Shown here: one piece after another, positions 42,633 to 50,604 of the stretch
How the letters are laid out: every line of letters begins with the position of its first letter
Numbering within the stretch: the first letter of the stretch is position 1
NCBI RefSeq assembly: GCF_001676725.1
Contig: NZ_CP016172.1
Span: 124,001 to 188,000 of the forward strand
Direction of reading: 5' to 3'
Source of the DNA: Bordetella flabilis
GTDB lineage: Bacteria > Pseudomonadota > Gammaproteobacteria > Burkholderiales > Burkholderiaceae_B
Length of the DNA: 64,000 nucleotides
Position numbers and translations under genes: made by a program
Notes under the pieces: model-generated
What the model was told of the DNA's origin: nothing
Seen by the model: only the letters and a program-made list of their open reading frames with translations
The model's database searches: none

Positions 42633-42757
42633 TGTGATTCCGCGCTGCGGCGCAATGCCAGGTGCGGGATCGTGTCACCTGTCTCGGCTTCTCCTCTTTC
42701 CCCTCCCCTATGGGACAGGTGTTTGGCGGGGCACCTCTTGTGGTGCCCCGTTTTTTA
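42633..42757 (+). ncRNA. Candidate small RNA in the rpoH 3' region
   Basis: A weak promoter (TTGCCG 42611-42616, 16 bases, TGTGAT 42633-42638) could start an RNA of about 110 bases that ends at the terminator at 42727-42757. It contains a perfect 8-bp stem (CACCTGTC 42676-42683, GACAGGTG 42714-42721). The 30-base loop is strongly pyrimidine-rich, with CTTCTCCTCT and CCCCTCCCC, which can pair with Shine-Dalgarno-like sequences. It could equally be the rpoH mRNA 3' end or be processed from it. Confidence 0.35.
42727..42757 (+). terminator. Rho-independent terminator downstream of rpoH
   Basis: Perfect 9-bp stem CGGGGCACC / GGTGCCCCG with a 6-base loop, directly followed by TTTTTTA. It stands between rpoH and the convergent cpdA-like gene. 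Confidence 0.92.
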
Positions 42758-42778
42758 TTGTCTGCTGCCCTGCGCAGC

Positions 42779-42838
42779 GCCGTGCTTCGCCGCACGGCAA
42801 ATGACAAGAGCGCGCCGGCCCGGGCTGGCGGCCGGCCC
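42779..42838 (-). terminator. Hairpins downstream of the cpdA-like gene
   Basis: Two dyads follow the cpdA-like stop on the minus strand: GCCGGCC/GGCCGGC (42816-42838) and GCCGTGC-ttcgcc-GCACGGC (42779-42798). Neither has a T-run, so termination is uncertain. Confidence 0.35.
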
Positions 42839-42846
42839 TGCGCCGT

Positions 42847-43722
42847 TCACGCGATCCGGCTTTCCTCCACCAGCCCCCATTCCCGCATCATCGCCTGCCA
42901 CACGGCCGCGTCGAGTCGCCTGACTCCCGTGGCAACGGAGCTGTCGGGATACAACTTGAGCCAGCGGTAGCCTGGCGGCTGCGCATCCAGGCGGTGCCGG
43001 CCGTCGCGGATGGCGAACTGGAAGCAGGTCGACGGTGTGGCCAACATGCGGATGCTGCCGCGCCGGCGATCGAATTCCTGGTGCACATGGCCCCACAGAA
43101 GCAGCCGCGTATTGCGCCAGCGCGCCAGGTGCCGGAACAACTCGGCGGCGTTGTCCAGCATCATCGGGTCGCGCCAATCCGCGCTGAGCTGCACCGCATT
43201 GTGGTGCATGGCGACCAAGGCGGGGCGGCCGTCCGCGGTCGCCAAGGCATGATCGAGCAGTTCGAATTGCGCGCGTTCCAGGTGCCCGGCATTGGAGCCA
43301 TCGGCACGCGAGTCCAGGAGGACGATGCGCCAGGCGCCCAGGTCGGCCACCGGCTCTGTCCACGCGCCCAAGATGCGTTGCAGGGCCGCCGGCATGTCGT
43401 GGTTGCCGGGCAGGCATCGCGCCGGGATGCCCAGGGCGCCGACCGCCTCGGCAAAACGCCGGTAGGAAGCGTCGGTCCCGTCATGCGAGAGGTCGCCGGT
43501 GGCCAGCAGCAGATCGGCGTCGCCGTGGTCGCGCCGGATGGCGTCCAGCACGGCGCGCAAGCTGGCGTCGGTGTCCACGCCAAGCATAAGCGCGGGTTCC
43601 GCGAACAGATGCGGATCGGTCAACTGGACGAGCAGTGCGGGATGTGCGGCGGCGTCGAGCGATATCCCGTCCGCGCCGGTGCGGGCCTGCCGTATGGAGG
43701 AATGCTGTGGGATGGTGTGCAA
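42847..43722 (-). CDS. Metallophosphoesterase, 3',5'-cyclic-AMP phosphodiesterase CpdA type
   Basis: 291 residues of the calcineurin-like family. The five metal-binding motifs are in order: LTDPHLF (D36, H38), GDLSHDG, GNHDMP, AMHHN and GHVHQ. Spacing and motif order match CpdA/class III cyclic-nucleotide phosphodiesterases, which hydrolyse cAMP, though related enzymes act on other phosphodiesters. A non-conserved N-terminal stretch of about 25 residues precedes the domain, so a later start is possible. It is transcribed divergently from an antiporter that carries a cyclic-nucleotide-binding domain. Confidence 0.85.
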   Translation of the reverse strand: MHTIPQHSSIRQARTGADGISLDAAAHPALLVQLTDPHLFAEPALMLGVDTDASLRAVLDAIRRDHGDADLLLATGDLSHDGTDASYRRFAEAVGALGIPARCLPGNHDMPAALQRILGAWTEPVADLGAWRIVLLDSRADGSNAGHLERAQFELLDHALATADGRPALVAMHHNAVQLSADWRDPMMLDNAAELFRHLARWRNTRLLLWGHVHQEFDRRRGSIRMLATPSTCFQFAIRDGRHRLDAQPPGYRWLKLYPDSSVATGVRRLDAAVWQAMMREWGLVEESRIA

Positions 43723-43945
43723 CGGCGGCTCCGGAGGGTTTGCGTAGGGGCGTGCCTACGTTAGCGAAAACGCGCTCGCGCCGGCATCCACCAAATCGTG
43801 CTGCCCGTAACGAAACGTGCGATGCCGCGCGCATTCCAAGCAGGGCCCTGGGCCGCTCGCCCTTCATGCTTGCACATGCCGATAAACGGTGAAAACCCGC
43901 TATCCTTGCCGGTACACCACAACGAGATGACGGGGATAGAACAAG
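43723..43945. promoter_or_regulatory. Divergent control region between cpdA-like gene and antiporter
   Basis: 223 bases. The clearest structure is the dyad CGTAGG/CCTACG at 43743-43760, just outside the cpdA-like start. No convincing CRP site or sigma-70 promoter was recognised by eye. Confidence 0.35.
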
Positions 43946-46450
43946 ATGGATGTAGGGGTACTGGTCTTCGGCCTGGCGACCTTGCTCACGCTGGTCTGCT
44001 TCATGCCGCCGCTGGCCGGCCGGCTGAAGCTGCCGTATTCCGTTTTGCTGGCCATCGTCGGCTGTCTGCTGGGCATCGTGCTCCATCTGCATGGCTGGGC
44101 GCCGCCGGGGCTGGGCGGCATGCTGGATTCGCTCGAGAAGTTCGAGATCTCCTCGGAAACTTTCCTTACCGTTTTCCTTCCTGTGCTGCTGTTCGAGACG
44201 GCGCTGTCCATGAACGTGCGGCGCCTGATGGATGACATCGGCCCCATCCTGATGATGGCGATCGTGGCCGTGTTCCTTTCCACCATCGTCGTGGGCTTCG
44301 CCCTGAGCAGCCTGTCGTCCTACAGCCTGGCGGCCTGCCTGCTGCTGGGCGCCATCGTGGCCACCACGGACCCGGCCGCGGTGGTGGGCATCTTCCGCGA
44401 AGTGGGCGCGCCCAAGCGGCTGACCACCCTGGTGGAGGGAGAAAGCCTGTTCAACGACGCGGCGTCCATCGCCCTGTATTCGGTGCTGGTGGGCGTGCTT
44501 GCGGGCCATGGCGAAATGTCGCTGGGCAACGTCATGACGAGCTTCGTGATCAGCTTCGTCGGCGGGGGGCTGGCCGGCTACGCCATGGGACGCCTGGCCT
44601 GCATGCTTTTCGTCGTCCTGCGCGGTTTCCGCACGGCGGAGATCACGCTGACGTTGACGCTGGCTTACCTGACCTTCTACATCAGCGACCATTACCTGCA
44701 CGTGTCGGGCGTCGTTGCGACGGTAATCGCGGGACTCGTGGTCGGATCCACCGGGCGCACCCGCATGGCGCCCACCACCTTCGAACACCTGACCAGCGCC
44801 TGGGGGCAGTTCGGGTTCTGGGCCAATTCGCTGATCTTCCTGTTCGCGGCCATGCTGATCCCGCGGCTCATGGCGGACGCACGGCCCAGCGACATCGCGC
44901 TGCTCATCGTGTTGTTCGTGGCGACGCTGGTCGCGCGCGCCGTCGCCGTATTCGGCCTGCTGCCCCTCCTGCGCCTGACCGGGCTGGCGACCCGGGTGAG
45001 CCGCGCCTACCAGACCGTCATGCTGTGGGGAGGGCTGCGCGGGGCGGTGTCCCTGGCCCTGGCCCTGGCCGTGACCGAGCGTGAAGATGTTCCCTACGAG
45101 GCCCGCCAGTTCATCGCCGTCGCGACGACCGGGTTTGTGCTGATCACGCTGTTCCTCAACGGCATCAGCCTGCGGCCGCTGATACGCATGCTGAAGCTGA
45201 ACGAACTGTCGCGGCGCGAAGCGACCATCCGCGACCAGGCCTTGACGGTGGCCCTCGGCGACCTGCAGGAGAAAACCGACGAGGTCGCCACCGCCGAACA
45301 TATCGGCCCGGAAGTCCGCGAACGTATCCACGGGGTTTTCGACCAGAGCCTGACGCGGCTGCGCGACAGCGAGGTCCGCCACATGAGCATCGAGGAGCGG
45401 GTCGATGTCGGCCTGGCGATCCTTGCGCGTCGCGAGGAAGAAATGTTCTTCGACGTGCTGAAGGCGCAACTCGTCGACTGGCGCATGGCCGAAGCGCTGC
45501 TGGCGCGGTCCGAGCGGCTGGAAGACGCCGTGCGCGCCGGTGGGCTGGCCGGCTTTGAAAACGCCATCGCCGCCGACGTGCGGTATTCCCGTTCGTTCCG
45601 CGCGGCACTGCGGCTGCACTATCTGTTCGGTTTCCAGCGCTGGCTGGCCAACGAACTGGGATTGCGTTTCGCCGCCCTGATGAGCAAGCGGTCCGTGGCG
45701 CAGCGCCTGATTCTTTTCGCCAACCAGCAGATCAGGCCGTTGCTGGGCGAGGAAGCCACGCAACGCATCGTGGCGGCACACCAGCGCCGGCTGGAGGCCA
45801 TCGAGAATGCTCTCCAGGCGTTGAACCTCCAGTACCCTTCCTATGCCTTGTGGCTGCAGGAAAGCTATCTGGGGCGGGTCGCACGGGAACTGGAACGCAT
45901 GCGCTATCGCGACATGCTGGACCAATCCCTGATCAGCGGGGAAGTCTATGCGGACCTGGTCGCCCAGCTGGAGCAGCGTTGGGAGCACATCGATCGTCAT
46001 CCGCCGCTGGACATCGAGCTGGGCGCGGCCGAACTGATCAAGCGCGTGCCGCTGTTCGAAAACCTCAGTCCGGATTCGCTGCGCGCGATCTCGCGCCTGC
46101 TCAAGCCGCGTCTCGCATTGCCGGACCAGCCCGTCCTGGGCAAGGACCGCGCGGGCGAGGAAATGTGCTTCGTGGCCTCGGGCGCGGTGGCCGTGCACCT
46201 GCCGGACCAGACCACGTTCGAGCTGGGCAGCGGCGAATTCTTCGGGGAACTGGCCCTGCTGGGCGAGCAGGAGCTTATGCCGGATGTGACGTCGCTGGGC
46301 TATAGCAAGCTGCTCATGATGTCGGCCCGCGATTTCCGCGCCCTGCTGGCCCGCGACGCCGAACTGCGCGAACGCATCGAGAAAGTTGCGCGCCAGCGCC
46401 TGCGCGCGATCGAGGTGTGGCGACAGTTTTCCGCGACCGCGCCGTCCTGA
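43946..46450 (+). CDS. Na+/H+ antiporter (CPA1/NhaP type) with C-terminal cNMP-binding domain
   Basis: 834 residues. An N-terminal domain with about twelve helices (residues 1-410) carries the CPA1 ion-site motifs ATTDPAAVVGIF and EGESLFNDAASIALY. A long cytoplasmic region rich in charged helices follows (about 410-685). The C-terminus (about 690-820) is a cyclic-nucleotide-binding-like beta-roll with LFENLSPDSLRAISRLLKPR, EEMCFVASGAVAVHLP and GEFFGELALLGEQE. This resembles sperm-type and plant SOS1-type exchangers more than NhaP2. It is probably a proton/cation exchanger gated or tuned by a nucleotide or other ligand. It sits next to a divergent cAMP-phosphodiesterase-like gene. Confidence 0.92.
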   Translation: MDVGVLVFGLATLLTLVCFMPPLAGRLKLPYSVLLAIVGCLLGIVLHLHGWAPPGLGGMLDSLEKFEISSETFLTVFLPVLLFETALSMNVRRLMDDIGPILMMAIVAVFLSTIVVGFALSSLSSYSLAACLLLGAIVATTDPAAVVGIFREVGAPKRLTTLVEGESLFNDAASIALYSVLVGVLAGHGEMSLGNVMTSFVISFVGGGLAGYAMGRLACMLFVVLRGFRTAEITLTLTLAYLTFYISDHYLHVSGVVATVIAGLVVGSTGRTRMAPTTFEHLTSAWGQFGFWANSLIFLFAAMLIPRLMADARPSDIALLIVLFVATLVARAVAVFGLLPLLRLTGLATRVSRAYQTVMLWGGLRGAVSLALALAVTEREDVPYEARQFIAVATTGFVLITLFLNGISLRPLIRMLKLNELSRREATIRDQALTVALGDLQEKTDEVATAEHIGPEVRERIHGVFDQSLTRLRDSEVRHMSIEERVDVGLAILARREEEMFFDVLKAQLVDWRMAEALLARSERLEDAVRAGGLAGFENAIAADVRYSRSFRAALRLHYLFGFQRWLANELGLRFAALMSKRSVAQRLILFANQQIRPLLGEEATQRIVAAHQRRLEAIENALQALNLQYPSYALWLQESYLGRVARELERMRYRDMLDQSLISGEVYADLVAQLEQRWEHIDRHPPLDIELGAAELIKRVPLFENLSPDSLRAISRLLKPRLALPDQPVLGKDRAGEEMCFVASGAVAVHLPDQTTFELGSGEFFGELALLGEQELMPDVTSLGYSKLLMMSARDFRALLARDAELRERIEKVARQRLRAIEVWRQFSATAPS

Positions 46451-46523
46451 GCCGATCGGAACGCGACGTCCGCGCTCAGGGCGGCGCCGAGCGGCTGCCG
46501 GCTTTCCCGGGCGCTCGCCCGGC

Positions 46524-47549
46524 TCAGGTGGTTTCGCGCTGGACCAGGCGAAAACCCAGGTCCAGGTGGCGCTGGGGATTCGGCCGGCCCTCAAGTTCGT
46601 TCATCAGCAGCGTCGCCGCGGAACGGCCGATCTCGTAGCGCGGCGTGGCGATGGTGGACAAGGGCGGCGTGGTCCATGCCGTGCCGTTCAGGTCGTGGAA
46701 ACCGATCAGGCCCATGCGGCCCGGCACCGCGATTCCCAGCCGGCCGCACTGGAAGACGGCGCCCTGCGCCAGGTCGTCATTGCAGAAGAAAATCGCATCG
46801 CAGTCGGGATGGTCGCGCAGCAGCGCGTCCAGCAATTCGGCGCCCAGGCTCAGGGACGATTTGCTGGGCGTCATGATTTCCAGCGCAGGGTCGTACAGGT
46901 CGGCGTCGCGCAGCGCCTGGCGGCAGCCCTCGCAACGACGCAGGGAGCGAGGGTCCAACTGGGCGCCGGCCACCGCGATGCGCCGATAGCCACGTTCCAC
47001 CAGATGCCGGCCGGCGGCGTAGCCCGAGTCGAACTGGGAAAACCCCACACTAAGGCCAGGGCCGTCCGGCAGCGTTTCGATCGTATGGACGGTGGGTATC
47101 CTGCGCGCCTCCAGCAGCTTCCACACGCCAGGACGATGGTCGACGCCGGTCAGGATCAGGCCGTCGGGGGAGTGCTGCAGATACGTCCGCAACAGCGCCT
47201 CCTCGGACTCCGCCGAATAGCCCGTCAGGCCGATATGCATATGGTGCGAGTGGGCGTCCAGCACTTCCTTGATTCCGGCCAGGATGTCGACGAAGACGAT
47301 ATTGCTGAGCGAAGGAATCAACACCACGACGGTGCGCGAGCGTGCCGAGGCCAGGGCGCTGGCGGCGTGGTTGGGAACGTAGCCGAGCTGCTCGCAGGCC
47401 TGCTCGATGCGGGCGCGCACCGCCGGCTGCACTTTCTCCGGTGTACGCAGCGCGCGCGACACGGTGATTGCGCTGACGCCCGCCGAGCGGGCCACATCGG
47501 CCATCGTGACGCCGGACTGGCGCGAGGTTCTGGACTTCCGGACCGTCAT
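46524..47549 (-). CDS. LacI-family transcriptional regulator (GntR/IdnR-like)
   Basis: 341 residues. The LacI helix-turn-helix and hinge are at about 13-60 (VTMADVARSAGVSAITVSRA, LGYVPNHAASALASARS), followed by the periplasmic-binding-protein-like sensor (VVVLIPSLSNIVFVDILAGI, DAIFFCNDDLAQGAVF, GLIGFHDLNGTAWTTPPL). The sensor sequence resembles gluconate/idonate-type regulators. It is divergent from the TRAP transporter genes, and a perfect LacI-family operator lies in the TRAP promoter. The inferred ligand is a sugar acid or its phosphate or keto product. The ATG at 47549 is chosen by domain start. Confidence 0.93.
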   Translation of the reverse strand: MTVRKSRTSRQSGVTMADVARSAGVSAITVSRALRTPEKVQPAVRARIEQACEQLGYVPNHAASALASARSRTVVVLIPSLSNIVFVDILAGIKEVLDAHSHHMHIGLTGYSAESEEALLRTYLQHSPDGLILTGVDHRPGVWKLLEARRIPTVHTIETLPDGPGLSVGFSQFDSGYAAGRHLVERGYRRIAVAGAQLDPRSLRRCEGCRQALRDADLYDPALEIMTPSKSSLSLGAELLDALLRDHPDCDAIFFCNDDLAQGAVFQCGRLGIAVPGRMGLIGFHDLNGTAWTTPPLSTIATPRYEIGRSAATLLMNELEGRPNPQRHLDLGFRLVQRETT

Positions 47550-47614
47550 GGCTGCGCAGGAGAAAAGCCCGTAGTCTGACCCAAAGCGGGACTCCGTACA
47601 AACCCGGGCAGGGG

Positions 47615-47644
47615 TTGGCAAGCGCTATATGATAGCGCTAACAT
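47615..47644 (+). promoter_or_regulatory. Predicted promoter of the TRAP operon
   Basis: A -35 TTGGCA (47615-47620), an 18-base spacer and a -10 TAACAT (47639-47644). The LacI-type operator fills the spacer and reaches into the -10, the usual geometry for repression. Confidence 0.5.
47621..47643. promoter_or_regulatory. LacI-family operator
   Basis: TGATAGCGCTAACA at 47630-47643 fits the family consensus TGNNANCGNTNNCA at every fixed base. It overlaps a second dyad, AGCGCTAT (47621-47628) with ATAGCGCT (47632-47639), so two half-overlapping sites may exist. It lies 44-57 bases before dctQ. Confidence 0.8.
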
Positions 47645-47686
47645 CGCGTCTCGCATCGGCATACGCCAAAACATCAGGAGACATCG

Positions 47687-48229
47687 ATGCAGACCCGCCC
47701 CCCGCCACCGGCGGCACCGCAGGCCTTGCGGCGCGCGCTCGATTTCGTTTTCCGCGTCCAGGGATGGCTAATGGTCGGCTGCCTGGCGGTCATGGTGGTG
47801 CTGCTGTTCGGCAACGTGGCCCTGCGCTACGCCTTCAATTCCGGCATCAATGTCTCCGACGAAGTGTCGCGCCTGGCCTTCGTATGGCTGATCTTCATCG
47901 GTTCGGTGCTCGCCGTGCGCAGCCATACCCACATGGGCGTGACCATGCTGGTGGAACGCTTCGGGCCCGGCGCGCGCCGGGCGTCGCACCTGTTCTGCCA
48001 GGTGCTGATCCTGGCCGTGCTGTGCATGTTCATCAAGGGCAGCTGGGAACAAACCGTGATCGCCATGGGAACGCGCCTGCCCGTCACCGGCATGCCGGCC
48101 GCCACCTTCGCCGCCGCCTGCCTGTATGCGGGGGTCGCCATGGCCTTGCTGACGCTGGCCGACATCATCCTGACCCTGGCCGGCGCAGAACCTCCGCTGG
48201 ATGCCAGCGCCGTCGATCCCCTTACCTGA
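47687..48229 (+). CDS. TRAP transporter small permease (DctQ type)
   Basis: 180 residues with four membrane helices (for example WLMVGCLAVMVVLLFGNVAL, LAFVWLIFIGSVLAVRSHTH, GVAMALLTLADIILTLAGAE). The RSHTHMGVTMLVERF segment is typical of DctQ. It has a clear AGGAG ribosome-binding site. It works with the large permease encoded 39 bases downstream. Confidence 0.94.
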   Translation: MQTRPPPPAAPQALRRALDFVFRVQGWLMVGCLAVMVVLLFGNVALRYAFNSGINVSDEVSRLAFVWLIFIGSVLAVRSHTHMGVTMLVERFGPGARRASHLFCQVLILAVLCMFIKGSWEQTVIAMGTRLPVTGMPAATFAAACLYAGVAMALLTLADIILTLAGAEPPLDASAVDPLT

Positions 48230-48268
48230 GGGCATGCGCCTTCCACGGTCAACTCCACGCCCGATGCC

Positions 48269-49552
48269 ATGATCCTCACCGTTTTCCTGGTTGTACTGCT
48301 GGGCCTGCTCGCGCTGGGCATGCCGATCGCCTTCGCGCTGCTGATCAGCGCCGTGCCGATGATGTTCCAGATGGACTTCGTCGACCCGCAGATCCTGGCG
48401 CAGAACATGCTGTCCGGCGCCAACAGCTTCACGCTGATGGCGGTACCTCTCTTCATGCTTGCCGGCGAGTTGATGAATGAAGGCGGCATTTCGCGCCGCA
48501 TCGTCAACCTGGCCTCGATGTTCGTGGGACATATCCGCGGCGGGCTGGGCTATGTGGCCATCTTCGCCAGCGTGCTGCTGGCTGCCCTGTCCGGGTCGGC
48601 GGTAGCCGATGCCGCGGCGCTGGGATCGCTGCTCATCCCCATGCTCCGGGACAAGGGCTACGAAGCCGGCGATTCCGCGGGCCTGATCGCCGCGGGCGGC
48701 ATTATCGCGCCGATCATTCCGCCTTCGATTTCCTTCATCATCTTCGGCGTGGCGACCAATGTGTCCATCACCCGGCTGTTCTTCGCGGGCATCGCCCCCG
48801 GCCTGCTGATGGCGCTGACCCTGATCGCGGTCTGGTCATGGACCGTGCGGCGCAGCGGCAAGAATGTATTGCCGTCGCCGCGCCAACCGTGGAGCGCACG
48901 ATTGCGGGCCGTGCGCGAATCGGTGTGGGCGCTGATGTTGCCCGTCATCATCATCGGCGGACTGCGCGGCGGCATTTTCACCCCGACCGAGGCCGCGGTC
49001 GTCGCGGCAGTCTATGCCCTGTTGATCAGCCTGTTTGTCTACCGCGAGATCGGTTTCAAGGACCTGGGCCCGCTGTTCATGCGGGCGGCCATGACCACGG
49101 CGATCGTCATGTTCCTGGTCGCGGCGGCGATGGTGTCCTCGTACATGATCACGCTGGCCGACATGCCGCAGGCCCTGGTCGCGCTGCTCGAGCCCATCCT
49201 AGATCACCCGAAATGGCTGATGTTCGCGCTGCTGATCCTGCTGACGCTGATCGGCACCGCCATGGACCTGACGCCCACCATCCTGATCCTCGCGCCTGTC
49301 CTGATGCCGGTGGTCACCAAGGCCGGCATCGACCCGGTGTACTTCGGCGTCATGTTCGTCATGGTCGGCTGCGTCGGCCTGCTCACGCCGCCGGTCGGGA
49401 CGGTATTGAACGTAGTGGCGGGTGTCGCCCGTATCAAGATGGAAACCATCATCCGTGGCGCGTGGCGCTATGTGGTGGCCTATACGCTGTTGCTTGTGCT
49501 GATGGTGATCTTTCCCGAGCTGATTACCGTCCCGGCGAAATGGATACATTAG
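48269..49552 (+). CDS. TRAP transporter large permease (DctM type)
   Basis: 427 residues, about twelve helices. Family-typical segments are LGLLALGMPIAFALLISAVP, FTLMAVPLFMLAGELMNEGG, SGSAVADAAALGSLLIPML and the GCVGLLTPPVGTVLNVVAG region near the end. It forms the Na+-driven import channel with DctQ. It lies 23 bases upstream of the binding-protein gene. Confidence 0.95.
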   Translation: MILTVFLVVLLGLLALGMPIAFALLISAVPMMFQMDFVDPQILAQNMLSGANSFTLMAVPLFMLAGELMNEGGISRRIVNLASMFVGHIRGGLGYVAIFASVLLAALSGSAVADAAALGSLLIPMLRDKGYEAGDSAGLIAAGGIIAPIIPPSISFIIFGVATNVSITRLFFAGIAPGLLMALTLIAVWSWTVRRSGKNVLPSPRQPWSARLRAVRESVWALMLPVIIIGGLRGGIFTPTEAAVVAAVYALLISLFVYREIGFKDLGPLFMRAAMTTAIVMFLVAAAMVSSYMITLADMPQALVALLEPILDHPKWLMFALLILLTLIGTAMDLTPTILILAPVLMPVVTKAGIDPVYFGVMFVMVGCVGLLTPPVGTVLNVVAGVARIKMETIIRGAWRYVVAYTLLLVLMVIFPELITVPAKWIH

Positions 49553-49575
49553 GAATAAACCCAAAGGAGACCACC

Positions 49576-50595
49576 ATGTTGAATTCAATGAAAAAACTCG
49601 TCGTCGCGCTGGCGGCGGTATCGGCCTGCACCGCCGCAGGCATGGCCCACGCGCAGGACGTCAAGACGCGCATCATCCGCTTCGGCTACGGGCTGAACGA
49701 CGAGAGCGTGCAGGGGCGCGCCGCGCGCTACCTGGCCGAAGAGCTGGGCAAGCTCAGCGGCGGCAAGCTGAAGATGCGCACCTTCGGTTCGGCCAACCTG
49801 GGTTCGGACGAGCAGATGCAGGCGGCGCTGGTGGGCGGCTCGCAGGAAATGATGGTGGGTTCGACCGCGCCGCTGGCCACCATGGTCAAGGAGTTCGGGG
49901 TCTACGACCTGCCCTTCCTGTTCAACAACGAGAAGGAAGCGGACGCCGTGCTCGATGGCCCCTTCGGCGAGAAACTGCTGAAGATGCTGGACGCCAAGGG
50001 CCTGGTGGGCCTGGTCTATTGGGAGAATGGCTTTCGCGACGTGACCAATTCCAAGCGGCCCATCGCCAAGGCCGAGGACATGGAAGGCATAAAGCTGCGC
50101 GTCATGCAGAACCAGATCGCGCTGGGCGTATTCGGTGCACTGGGCGCTAACGCCGTGCCGATGCCCTTTTCCGAGCTCTTTACCGCGCTGGAGACTCGCA
50201 CGGTGGATGGGCAGGAGAATCCCGTCTCGACCATTCAGAGCAGCAAGTTCTACGAAGTGCAGCCCTATCTGAGCCTGACCCACCACGTCTATACCCCGTG
50301 GGTGGTGCTGGCTTCGAAGAAGTGGTGGGATACGCTGTCGCCGGACGAGCAGAAGCTGATCCGCGAGGCAGCGGTGAAGTCGCGCGAATTCGAACGCAAG
50401 GACAGCCGCGCCGATTCCCAGAAGTCCATGCAGATGCTGGAGAAGTCCGGCATGAAGATCAACAAGGTCTCCGACGAGGAACTGAAGCGGTTGCGCGCCA
50501 AGGCGCAGCCGGTCGTCGACAAGTACACGCAGGAGCTGGGACCCGACCTGGTCAAGCAACTGCAGGACGAGATCAACAAAGTACGGCAAGGGTAG
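49576..50595 (+). CDS. TRAP transporter substrate-binding protein (DctP type)
   Basis: 339 residues. A signal peptide ends near GMAHAQD (about residue 26). The binding-protein core carries FGYGLNDESVQGRAARYLAE, FGSANLGSDEQMQAALVGGS, VYDLPFLFNNEKEADAVLDG and the substrate-contact region LRVMQNQIALGVFGALGANA, then TVDGQENPVSTI. The Arg in LRVMQN usually binds a carboxylate, so an organic or sugar acid is the likely ligand. A strong AAAGGAGA ribosome-binding site precedes it. Confidence 0.95.
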   Translation: MLNSMKKLVVALAAVSACTAAGMAHAQDVKTRIIRFGYGLNDESVQGRAARYLAEELGKLSGGKLKMRTFGSANLGSDEQMQAALVGGSQEMMVGSTAPLATMVKEFGVYDLPFLFNNEKEADAVLDGPFGEKLLKMLDAKGLVGLVYWENGFRDVTNSKRPIAKAEDMEGIKLRVMQNQIALGVFGALGANAVPMPFSELFTALETRTVDGQENPVSTIQSSKFYEVQPYLSLTHHVYTPWVVLASKKWWDTLSPDEQKLIREAAVKSREFERKDSRADSQKSMQMLEKSGMKINKVSDEELKRLRAKAQPVVDKYTQELGPDLVKQLQDEINKVRQG

Positions 50596-50604
50596 GTTCC
50601 GTTT

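Noticed and set aside
43481..46594. A frame of about 1,040 codons antisense to the antiporter gene
   Set aside because: The antiporter on the plus strand has clear domains and motifs; the opposite frame has none.
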